Assembly (NCBI GenBank): GCA_937942935.1
Contig: CALDGT010000618.1
Location: 1 to 9,139, forward strand
Source: an uncultured Chloroflexota bacterium
GTDB taxonomy: Bacteria; Chloroflexota; Anaerolineae; Aggregatilineales; Phototrophicaceae
Direction of reading: 5' to 3'
Length of the DNA stretch: 9,139 nt
A program made the translations under genes and the position numbers. Under the pieces are notes generated by a model, which saw only the letters and a program-made list of their open reading frames with translations, had not been told where the DNA came from and did not search any database. Within the stretch, counting starts at the first letter, position 1. Each line of letters opens with the position of its first letter. This document shows positions 1-6,242 of the stretch, piece after piece.

Positions 1-10
1 AATAAACAAC

Positions 11-673
11 TTAACAACGTAAACTTTGTAATCGCACAGTTAAACCTTTTTGTGCCAATAATTTACCCGCCCATGCGCCTGCTTTCACGACCAATCTCGC
101 AGATGTATAAGTTGTGTCAGGAGTATGAACAGTGACACTATTCGGATGAATATCAATGGCGTTAACAGGTGTTTTTTCAACCAAGATTGCGCCGTATTTA
201 CCCGCAAGGCGCAAATGTGTTTGCACACATAAATCAGCTCTCAACAAACCAGAATCGGCTTGATATAACACACTCATATCCTCATCAAAATGAAATTGAG
301 GAAAGCGTTTATTGGCTTCGCCCGCAGATAACCACTCATGCGAAATCTCTGCGAGTGCCACGCTATCGCGTGTTTCGAGCAATGTTTTCTCGTCTGATTT
401 GCCAAAATCTATGCCGCCTGTTTTGATGAGCAATTGCTCACCCGATTCTGCCTCAATATCCCCCCAAAGGCGATACGCATCTCGCGCCAAAGCGATATAA
501 CGCGGTTCGTTATAAGAATAACGGATAATGCGCGAATCCCCATGAGAACTACCTTTGTTATGCCCGAACTCAAATTGTTCTAAAAGCAAAACCCGTTCAC
601 CTGCTTTAGCGAGATAATAGGCGGTGGCGCTCCCCATAATACCACCTCCCAAAACGATAGTATCGTAATTCAT
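11..673 (-). CDS. N-methyl-L-tryptophan / sarcosine oxidase family flavoenzyme, N-terminal part, prematurely stopped
   Basis: N-terminal half of a DAO-superfamily flavoenzyme of the monomeric sarcosine oxidase (MSOX)/N-methyltryptophan oxidase type, which oxidatively demethylates N-methyl amino acids to give formaldehyde and H2O2. Seen: the FAD dinucleotide motif GGGIMG (residues 9-14), E32 at the end of the second strand, and the family signature GSSHGDSRIIR (41-51), whose H44, R48 and R51 match His45, Arg49 and Arg52 of Bacillus MSOX. The SD AAGGAAG lies 5 nt before ATG 673, and the ATG overlaps the kinase stop (ATGA), so translation is probably coupled. The family is about 370-390 residues; this frame ends in TAA at 11-13 after 220 codons, within the substrate domain. 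The next codons in the same frame read V-V-Y, resembling the conserved RQVV segment expected there. The half carrying the covalent flavin Cys is therefore lost or needs a recoded, mutated or misread base. Family assignment is firm; function of this allele is doubtful. Confidence 0.82.
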   Translation of the reverse strand: MNYDTIVLGGGIMGSATAYYLAKAGERVLLLEQFEFGHNKGSSHGDSRIIRYSYNEPRYIALARDAYRLWGDIEAESGEQLLIKTGGIDFGKSDEKTLLETRDSVALAEISHEWLSAGEANKRFPQFHFDEDMSVLYQADSGLLRADLCVQTHLRLAGKYGAILVEKTPVNAIDIHPNSVTVHTPDTTYTSARLVVKAGAWAGKLLAQKGLTVRLQSLRC

Positions 674-1986
674 GATATTCTTCCTTGTGCGGTCTTTTGT
701 TCAGCATCACCAGAACAAACAAGTAATTTAATGGTGAATGTCGTCCCAATATCTAAAAGGCTGTCTATTTCAATCGTCCCATGATATAAATCCACAATAC
801 TCTTGACCAATTTTAGCCCAAGTCCTGTGCCACTAATTGACCCAACATTAGTCGCTCGATAAAAATCATTATATAAACGCGATAAATCATCGGGGGGGAT
901 GCCAATGCCAGAATCTTGAACAGCGAATTGCAACGTATTATCACCACATTTCACACGCACCCAAACATCCCCCCCTTTTGGAGAATATTTGATAGCATTC
1001 GTAATGAGATTAGCAATCAGGATATAGGTCAATTGGCGGTCAATATGATACCGAAATAGCTCTCCATCAAATTGAAATCGAATAAAATGCTTTTCACCCG
1101 CCACCGCTTGCATATCTTGAATGAGGCGTATCAGAAAGTCTTTAATATCAACTTCTTCAAAATGTAATTCCAAGCCTTTTAATTGGGATTTGCTAAATAG
1201 GAGTGTCGTTTCTATCAGATTATTCAGATGAGCCACTTGTCCTTGTATTTTTTCGATGTGGCGTGAACGCTGAATATCGGTCATACGCTGGCTATAATTT
1301 TTAAGCAAGTCGGTAGAAGTGCGGATGGCGGCGAGGGGTGTCCGAAATTCATGCGAAACCATCGAAACAAATAATGTGCGTAATTGCCCCAATTGGCGTT
1401 CTGCATTCAAAGCAATTTGTAAATCTTCTTCTGCCCTCTTTCTTGCAGAAACTTCTTTATGAAGCAAATCATTGGTCATTTGGAGCGCGAGTGTGCGTTC
1501 TTTTACGCGCAACTCCAATTCAAATAAAGCATTTTGTAAGGCTAATTCTAAATTTTTGCGTAGAGTGACATCTCTAAAATAAATTGAAAGCCCTGTTTCA
1601 GATGGATAAGCATGAACCTCAAACCATGTTTCAAGGGGTTCATAATATTCCACAAAAATAGCAGGGGTTTGTGTTTGTATTGCCTGATGATATTGATAAT
1701 AAAAATTGGTGCTTTTAGCAGGAGGAAAGACATCCCACACATTTTTACCCAACAAATCGGCACGATTTTGTTGTAAAAGGGTTTCTGCTTCACTATTTAA
1801 GTACAAAAAATGCCATTCTAAATCTAATGCAAAAAAAGCATCTGTTATGCGCTCAAAAATGTCATATTCTGTTGATGTTTTCCCCTCTAAAAATGATAAA
1901 ACTAACTCATCTACCGAAATTCCTTTCTCCTGTGAAATCGCTAATAATCGCTCTTGCACATCTGATGATAGTGTTATTTTTGTCAT
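670..1986 (-). CDS. Soluble PAS-domain sensor histidine kinase with RHH-like N-terminus
   Basis: Two-component sensor kinase of 438 residues. Domains in order: a ribbon-helix-helix-like segment (about 2-38, KITLSSDVQERLL then SVDELVLSFL); a PAS domain (about 42-140); a coiled-coil linker (about 145-205); HisKA with the phospho-accepting His in SHEFRTP (H212); and an HATPase_c domain with N-box N330 (NLITNAIKYS), G1 box DSGIGIP (358-364) and G2 box GTGLGLKLVKS (about 386-396). No membrane segment is visible, so it should sense a cytosolic signal. No response regulator is in the window. I chose ATG 1986 because GGGGTG lies about 7 nt upstream; an in-frame GTG at 2028 adds 14 residues but has no SD. 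It is the first gene of a minus-strand unit and overlaps the oxidase start by 4 nt, suggesting co-expression. The ligand is unknown. Confidence 0.93.
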   Translation of the reverse strand: MTKITLSSDVQERLLAISQEKGISVDELVLSFLEGKTSTEYDIFERITDAFFALDLEWHFLYLNSEAETLLQQNRADLLGKNVWDVFPPAKSTNFYYQYHQAIQTQTPAIFVEYYEPLETWFEVHAYPSETGLSIYFRDVTLRKNLELALQNALFELELRVKERTLALQMTNDLLHKEVSARKRAEEDLQIALNAERQLGQLRTLFVSMVSHEFRTPLAAIRTSTDLLKNYSQRMTDIQRSRHIEKIQGQVAHLNNLIETTLLFSKSQLKGLELHFEEVDIKDFLIRLIQDMQAVAGEKHFIRFQFDGELFRYHIDRQLTYILIANLITNAIKYSPKGGDVWVRVKCGDNTLQFAVQDSGIGIPPDDLSRLYNDFYRATNVGSISGTGLGLKLVKSIVDLYHGTIEIDSLLDIGTTFTIKLLVCSGDAEQKTAQGRIS

Positions 1987-2039
1987 TATTGGCACCCCAA
2001 CGCTCACTGTCAACTTATATCCTATCACAAAACAACTTA

Positions 2040-2048
2040 TTTATAACA
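2040..2048 (-). promoter_or_regulatory. Extended -10 promoter candidate for the histidine kinase
   Basis: On the minus strand this reads TG-T-TATAAA, an extended -10 hexamer. No good -35 is found at 16-18 nt. Transcription would begin near 2033, leaving a leader of about 47 nt before ATG 1986. Assigned from consensus only. Confidence 0.4.
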
Positions 2049-2100
2049 ATGTCATGCAGAAATTGTGATTTTGCTCACTCTTAACTAGATTCTCACCCTA

Positions 2101-2131
2101 TTGTTGATACAATAATGACGATTATCAACAA
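2101..2131. repeat. Perfect 9-bp inverted repeat in front of the CPBP protease gene (operator candidate)
   Basis: TTGTTGATA (2101-2109) and TATCAACAA (2123-2131) are perfect inverted copies separated by 13 bp. They end just before the SD (AAGGAAAG, about 2132-2139). The left arm overlaps the predicted extended -10. The spacing of about two helical turns between arm centres fits a dimeric repressor site. In RNA it could instead form a stem just upstream of the SD. No regulator gene is adjacent apart from the divergent histidine kinase. Confidence 0.5.
2105..2113 (+). promoter_or_regulatory. Extended -10 promoter candidate for the CPBP-yjjX unit
   Basis: TG-A-TACAAT matches an extended -10 element, with a start expected about 7 nt downstream near 2120. 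No convincing -35 is present at 17 nt. It lies inside the inverted repeat at 2101-2131, so a protein bound there would block it. Confidence 0.4.
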
Positions 2132-2145
2132 AAGGAAAGACATTT

Positions 2146-2871
2146 ATGTTTAAGCGTATGGCAAAATTAGACCCCATGCCCCCATGGGGATATTTGAGCG
2201 CATTAGGGGCATTTGTGGTGATGTTTTTGGGCATTTTAATTGGCGCAACTATCATCGCCACCATTTTCACAGATACATCCGCCCCAACCTTGATGGTCGG
2301 TTGGGGAATTGGAATGGTTATTACCATTTTTTATATTTTTTCATCACATCGGCGCTCACCCGCAGAAGCCGATGCCTTAAAAATGGGCGTAACCAGCGCA
2401 AAATTGCCCATCATCGCTTTGTGGAGTTTGGGCTTTGCGATTCTATTCGACCTCATCGGTTGGGCGGTGGTGAATAATCAGACACTCGCTTCTGCCGAAT
2501 TACTCTCATTCTCTGGGCAAAATATCTCGTTGGTTGGTTGGATTATTGCGGGCATCTTTATGATATTGCTCCAACCTCTGGCAGAAGAATTGGTCTTTAG
2601 AGGGTTGATGTTCCCTGCATTTCGGGGCATGTTTGGGGCATGGGTTGGTTTTTGGATGGTTGTTGTCTTCAATGCCTTATTCCACTTTTTAGCGTATCAA
2701 CCAGCCACACCCAACAGCACGATTTTGTTATGGTATGGGGCGGGCTTACCATTTTTAGATGCCATCATTATCACAGGTGTACGCGCTTATACTGGTAGCA
2801 CACGCGCCTCGTTGGTGGCTCATGCAGTTTTTGGCGCATTTGCGCTGATTAAAGCATTCACATTCGCGTAA
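2146..2871 (+). CDS. CPBP family intramembrane glutamic endopeptidase (CAAX/Abi type)
   Basis: Polytopic membrane protein of 241 residues in the CPBP (CAAX prenyl protease/Abi, Rce1-like) family. Hydrophobic helices are visible at about 17-41, 50-65, 86-110, 128-145, 164-184 and 200-212. The catalytic motif EExxxR is E147-E148-L-V-F-R152, followed by the second-motif histidine (FNALFH, H180) and a third-motif histidine in HAVFG (H226). The usual Asn four residues after that last His is Gly here. Bacterial members cleave or bind unknown partners and some give bacteriocin self-immunity; the substrate cannot be told here. ATG 2146 has the SD AGGAAAG at suitable spacing. The gene is divergent from the kinase and 44 bp ahead of yjjX on the same strand, probably co-transcribed, though no functional link is evident. 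Confidence 0.9.
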   Translation: MFKRMAKLDPMPPWGYLSALGAFVVMFLGILIGATIIATIFTDTSAPTLMVGWGIGMVITIFYIFSSHRRSPAEADALKMGVTSAKLPIIALWSLGFAILFDLIGWAVVNNQTLASAELLSFSGQNISLVGWIIAGIFMILLQPLAEELVFRGLMFPAFRGMFGAWVGFWMVVVFNALFHFLAYQPATPNSTILLWYGAGLPFLDAIIITGVRAYTGSTRASLVAHAVFGAFALIKAFTFA

Positions 2872-2915
2872 TTTCACAGATTATTGAACATCATTTTGTA
2901 CAACAGGAGATATGG

Positions 2916-3458
2916 ATGAAAATTGTTGTTGCCTCAACAAACCCCGTCAAAATCGAAGCGGCACGGGTTGGATTTGCACAAGTTTTTGATGAACCGCTTG
3001 AGATGATTGGTCTTTCTACGCCATCGGGTGTGAGCGACCAACCCATGACGGATAATGAAACCCATTTAGGTGCAAAGAATCGGGCTTATCGGGCGCGGGA
3101 ATTACACCCCGATGCCGATTTTTGGGTGGGGTTAGAAGGTGGAATTGAAGAACATCGCGGGTCATTAAACGTTTTTGCATGGATTGTGATATTAAATCGG
3201 GAACGTGGTGGACACGCCCGTACAGCCACCTTTGTATTGCCAGATGAAGTAGCAGAATTGGTCAGAAAAGGCATGGAATTGGGCGATGCGGATGATGTCA
3301 TCTTTGGTCGCGCCAATTCCAAACAGCAAAACGGGTCGGTAGGGTTATTAACAAATGACCGTATCACTCGCGGGAGTTATTATAGCCCTGCGGTGGTCTT
3401 GGCACTCATCCCCTTCATCAACCCGAACCTAAGTTTTAGAGATATCCCCTTGAGCTGA
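2916..3458 (+). CDS. yjjX: Inosine/xanthosine triphosphatase (DUF84, YjjX-like)
   Basis: House-cleaning nucleotidase of 180 residues, full length for the family (E. coli YjjX is about 170). Members hydrolyse non-canonical ITP/XTP to the diphosphates, keeping deaminated purines out of nucleic acids. Seen: an N-terminal substrate loop ASTNPVKIEA (about 6-15), the SGVSDQPMTDNET segment, ADFWVGLEGGIE (core strand and acidic residues), and the C-terminal NGSVGLLTNDRITRGSYY block with the basic residues and Tyr typical of DUF84. The start at 2916 has the SD CAGGAGA about 6 nt upstream; another ATG at 2912 is out of frame. It follows the CPBP gene by 44 bp with no terminator between. Its last 30 bp overlap the convergent gene at 3429-3773. 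Confidence 0.93.
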   Translation: MKIVVASTNPVKIEAARVGFAQVFDEPLEMIGLSTPSGVSDQPMTDNETHLGAKNRAYRARELHPDADFWVGLEGGIEEHRGSLNVFAWIVILNRERGGHARTATFVLPDEVAELVRKGMELGDADDVIFGRANSKQQNGSVGLLTNDRITRGSYYSPAVVLALIPFINPNLSFRDIPLS

Positions 3459-3773
3459 TTGCCACGCGACATAATCGGCTTGTGTGACCATCTCGCCATT
3501 TTCGACCTGTGTGTCCACAAGCCGCCGATTTCTATCGAATAACAACGACACTTCTGCCTGAAATGGACACCGTTGTGCGCTGGCTATTTTGCGGACAAAG
3601 TAACCACTCTCATCATCTGTGAGGGATAAATCATTCATCAAATTAATGCGAACACGTACCACTTCTTGGCATCGTTTTGGGCGGACATACACAAAGTAAG
3701 CATTTTTATCCCCCATTTCTGGGGAACTACCGGGTGTTCCGAATTTTGGCGTGCGCCGTTTGAAAAAATTCAT
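3429..3773 (-). CDS. Uncharacterised small protein encoded directly behind metG
   Basis: I do not recognise a named family. The product is 114 residues, soluble, with a basic N-terminus (KRR), a YFVYVRPKRCQEVVRVRINL strand-like stretch (about 26-45), a polar NDLSLTDDESGYFVRK segment and a second Cys in AQRCPFQAEV (C69). No signal peptide or membrane helix is seen. C35 and C69 are the only cysteines, too few for a classical zinc ribbon. The pattern suggests a small beta-rich domain. It is real by context: ATG 3773 lies 3 bp after the metG stop and its strong SD GAAGGAGAA (3780-3788) sits within the metG tail, so the two are co-transcribed and probably translationally coupled. The 3' end overlaps yjjX by 30 bp, tail to tail. 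A role linked to translation is only a guess from position. Confidence 0.78.
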   Translation of the reverse strand: MNFFKRRTPKFGTPGSSPEMGDKNAYFVYVRPKRCQEVVRVRINLMNDLSLTDDESGYFVRKIASAQRCPFQAEVSLLFDRNRRLVDTQVENGEMVTQADYVAWQSAQGDISKT

Positions 3774-3776
3774 GAA

Positions 3777-5612
3777 TTATTCTCCTTCTAGCGGTTCTTC
3801 TATGCGTGGCTTACCTAATTTAGCCCGTTCAATCTCGACCACTTCGGGGTCTAGTTTGATAAACAGTGCGGATGGTTCACGCAAGGCTTGTCCCACTTTT
3901 AATTGACTCTTTTCCCATCTGCCAATGGCTTTTGCAGGGTCATAAGTCAGGGCTTCATGAGCGCGGGTAGACTCTTGATAGGTCTGAATCGTCAAGTCGC
4001 CAAACAATTGCCCATCATAACCCAAGTATTCATGCACTTTCTGCGAACTAAATGGCAAAAATGGCGCGAGCATCGTCTTTAGGTTATCAATCACCCGTAA
4101 AATGGTATAAACCGATTTTGGGGTGTCTTCTGGGTTATCTTTGATGCTCTTCCATGGAGCGCGACCATCTAAATACGCATTGGCGTCACGCACCAAGCTA
4201 AGGGCTTCATTGAGCGCATCTTTGAGGCGTACCTTTTCGATGAGCGCCCCAACCGTGTCGAATCCTGCTTCAACTTTAGCGAGAATCGCTTCATCGGCAG
4301 GTGTGAGTCCATTTGGTTCTGGAATCACGCCATCATACCGTTTATAAGCAAAGCCCAACATCCGATTCACTAAATTGCCCCATGCCGCCACCAATTCGTT
4401 ATTCACACGAGTGAAAAATCCTTCCCATGTAAAATCGCTATCGGACGTCTCTGGAAAACTGCGCGTCATATAAAATCGAATGGCATCTGCTTGATAGGCT
4501 TTGACCATATCGGGCACCCATACCGCCCAGTTATTGCTTTTAGAGAATTTCTGCCCCTCCACATTCATAAATTCGTTGGCAGGGACATCATACGGCAAGT
4601 TAATGGGTGTAGAATCACCTTCGTTATACATACCACTGATACCGATGAGCATCGCGGGCCAAATCACAGTATGGAATGGCACATTATCTTTGCCGATGAA
4701 ATAATACACTTCCGCATCGGGGTTATACCACCATTTCTTCCATACATCAGGCGAGCCATGATTTTTTGCCCATTCGACACTCGCAGTAAAATAACCGTTG
4801 ACCGCCTCAAACCACACATAAATCCGCTTGTCGTCCCAACCATCTACAGGTACGCGCACACCCCAATCGAGGTCACGAGTATATGCCCGTCCACGTAACC
4901 CTGTATCAAGCCCTTGTTTGATGAGATTACGGGTAAAATTCACCACATTCGTGCGCCATGCACTTTGGCGTTTATCCAAATAGGCGAGCAGTTCATTGGC
5001 AGTTTGGCTGAGGTCTAAAAAGAAATGCTCACTTTGGCGCACAACCAATTCATCAGATGGGTTATTACGATTGCGGGGTGAAATCAATTTAGTCGCATCG
5101 AGCAAATTGCCACAATTATCGCATTGGTCGCCCCGCGCTTTTTGAAACCCGCAAATATAGCATGTGCCTTCGACATACCTATCGGGCAAAAAGCGTTTTT
5201 CTTTTTCGCTATACATCAAATCTTGTTTTTCCGTGTAGAGATAATTCCGTTTATGGAGTGTAGAGAAAATATCTTGGGCGATTTGATGATGATTTTCGGT
5301 ATCGGTATGGGTAAATAAATCGAAGCTCGCGCCAATTGCTCTTAGAGACAGCAAAAAGCGTTTGTGATAATGCGAAAAAACCTCTTGTGGAGAGATTCCG
5401 CGTGCATCAGCTTCTAGGGAGATGGGTGTGCCATGCGTATCTGACCCAGAGACCATTAGCACATGATTGCCCTTCATTCGATGATAACGGGCAAAAATAT
5501 CGGCAGGCAAGTATGCGCCAGCCAAGTGTCCCAAGTGCAAATCGCCATTAGAATAGGGCCAACCCACAGAAACGCAAATATACTTTGGTGTATCCATCTT
5601 ATCTTTATCCAT
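3777..5612 (-). CDS. metG: Methionyl-tRNA synthetase
   Basis: Class I aminoacyl-tRNA synthetase that charges tRNA-Met with methionine in the cytosol; essential. Seen: the HIGH motif as HLGH (26-29), the following AGAYLPADIFARYHR and SGSDTHGTP segments, a zinc knuckle C151-x2-C154 and C164-x2-C167 followed by TKLISPR as in the E. coli-type enzyme, VWFEAVNGY in the catalytic core, and the KMSKS loop as KFSKS (355-359). The C-terminal anticodon-binding helical domain follows (about 385-590). At 611 residues it lacks the C-terminal tRNA-binding (EMAP/Trbp111-like) domain of the 677-residue E. coli protein. Two nearby starts exist, ATG 5612 and ATG 5597; neither has a clean SD, and the first is kept only as the longer. 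I see no T-box leader in the 114 bp upstream. It heads a unit with the small gene at 3429. Confidence 0.97.
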   Translation of the reverse strand: MDKDKMDTPKYICVSVGWPYSNGDLHLGHLAGAYLPADIFARYHRMKGNHVLMVSGSDTHGTPISLEADARGISPQEVFSHYHKRFLLSLRAIGASFDLFTHTDTENHHQIAQDIFSTLHKRNYLYTEKQDLMYSEKEKRFLPDRYVEGTCYICGFQKARGDQCDNCGNLLDATKLISPRNRNNPSDELVVRQSEHFFLDLSQTANELLAYLDKRQSAWRTNVVNFTRNLIKQGLDTGLRGRAYTRDLDWGVRVPVDGWDDKRIYVWFEAVNGYFTASVEWAKNHGSPDVWKKWWYNPDAEVYYFIGKDNVPFHTVIWPAMLIGISGMYNEGDSTPINLPYDVPANEFMNVEGQKFSKSNNWAVWVPDMVKAYQADAIRFYMTRSFPETSDSDFTWEGFFTRVNNELVAAWGNLVNRMLGFAYKRYDGVIPEPNGLTPADEAILAKVEAGFDTVGALIEKVRLKDALNEALSLVRDANAYLDGRAPWKSIKDNPEDTPKSVYTILRVIDNLKTMLAPFLPFSSQKVHEYLGYDGQLFGDLTIQTYQESTRAHEALTYDPAKAIGRWEKSQLKVGQALREPSALFIKLDPEVVEIERAKLGKPRIEEPLEGE

Positions 5613-5660
5613 CTTTCTGCATTAAACAGACACAACTAAATGCTATGCTTTTTGAATAAT

Positions 5661-5688
5661 GTAAGGGCGCAAGATTTTGCGCCCTTAC
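5661..5688. terminator. Perfect 12-bp hairpin between operons: terminator or REP-like palindrome
   Basis: GTAAGGGCGCAA (5661-5672), loop GATT, then TTGCGCCCTTAC (5677-5688) form an uninterrupted GC-rich 12-bp stem. It lies after the thioesterase stop and before the metG start, both on the minus strand, where a terminator is expected. However, neither side has a real U-run: minus-strand flank ATTATTCAAAA, plus-strand flank GCCAAAGC. That makes it a non-canonical terminator or an interspersed intergenic palindrome. The stem itself is certain; its function is not. Confidence 0.65.
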
Positions 5689-5726
5689 GCCAAAGCTATA
5701 CTTATTTTACCAAAAAATTATTGTTT

Positions 5727-6230
5727 TTAATCCCTCTGAATGGGAAAAATCGCACAATTTGATGTGGCATGGGCATAGAGTTTGCCTTTAGAATCTCGTA
5801 AATAGGCTTCTGCGGTAGCGATTAAGCGACCAGAATGAAGCACTTTTGCCTCACAACGCAATACGCCAACCGATAAGGTAATGGCACGCACCAAATGAGA
5901 ATTAATTTGTGTGGTAGAGTAAGCCATGCCTTGTGGTAATGTGGTATGCACCGCACACCCCATTGCGCCATCCAAGACAGTGGTTGCATAACCACCATGC
6001 ACCATACCTATTGGATTATATGAATATTCAGCAGGTTGCGCGGTGAATACGACCCACCCCTCAGAGACTTCTACCAAATCCATCATGAATAAACGTGCAA
6101 TGGGTGGGGCTGGATATTTTCGGTCTTTTAGCGCCGTCATATAGTCTAGACCAGACATGGTGAGGGCGGCTTGTGCGCCTATCATCGGGTCGCCCCATGT
6201 GATGGTGGCGGAACGGTCTTCTATCATCAT
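5727..6230 (-). CDS. PaaI-type hotdog-fold acyl-CoA thioesterase
   Basis: Hotdog-fold thioesterase of 167 residues that would hydrolyse acyl-CoA, probably small or aromatic acyl groups, in the cytosol. Seen: the PaaI/TIGR00369-type signature N72-P-I-G-M-V-H78-G79-G80 followed by D87 in VLDGAMGCAV, the acidic residue expected opposite the thioester, then the long strand pair AYSTTQINSHLVRAI and LRCEAKVLHSGRLIATAEAYL. An in-frame TTG at 6233 exists, but SD GAAGGGA (6238-6244) is best placed for ATG 6230 (7 nt). That SD overlaps the stop region of the upstream selenothioredoxin-like gene, 12 bp away, so the two are an operon and probably translationally coupled. Substrate is unknown; no paa or fatty-acid genes are adjacent. 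Confidence 0.92.
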   Translation of the reverse strand: MMIEDRSATITWGDPMIGAQAALTMSGLDYMTALKDRKYPAPPIARLFMMDLVEVSEGWVVFTAQPAEYSYNPIGMVHGGYATTVLDGAMGCAVHTTLPQGMAYSTTQINSHLVRAITLSVGVLRCEAKVLHSGRLIATAEAYLRDSKGKLYAHATSNCAIFPIQRD

Positions 6231-6242
6231 CAAAAAATCCCT

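Noticed and set aside
1987..2015. TTGACA-N17-AATAAT on the minus strand as the kinase promoter
   Set aside because: The hexamers and spacing are good, but the -10 abuts ATG 1986, so transcription would start inside the gene. The extended -10 at 2040-2048 fits the gene start better.
1706..2084. Plus-strand frames of 120 and 85 residues
   Set aside because: Antisense to the kinase PAS and N-terminal region, low-complexity composition and no SD.
3086..3367. 93-residue minus-strand frame within yjjX
   Set aside because: Antisense shadow of a well-supported gene, with Ser/Pro/Arg-rich composition and no domain.
4491..4898. 135-residue open frame on the plus strand
   Set aside because: It lies entirely antisense to the catalytic core of metG, has no SD and no recognisable domain; a shadow frame.
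5613..5726. T-box or methionine riboswitch upstream of metG
   Set aside because: The leader is only 114 bp, is dominated by the 5661-5688 palindrome, and shows no T-box core or SAM-riboswitch motifs.
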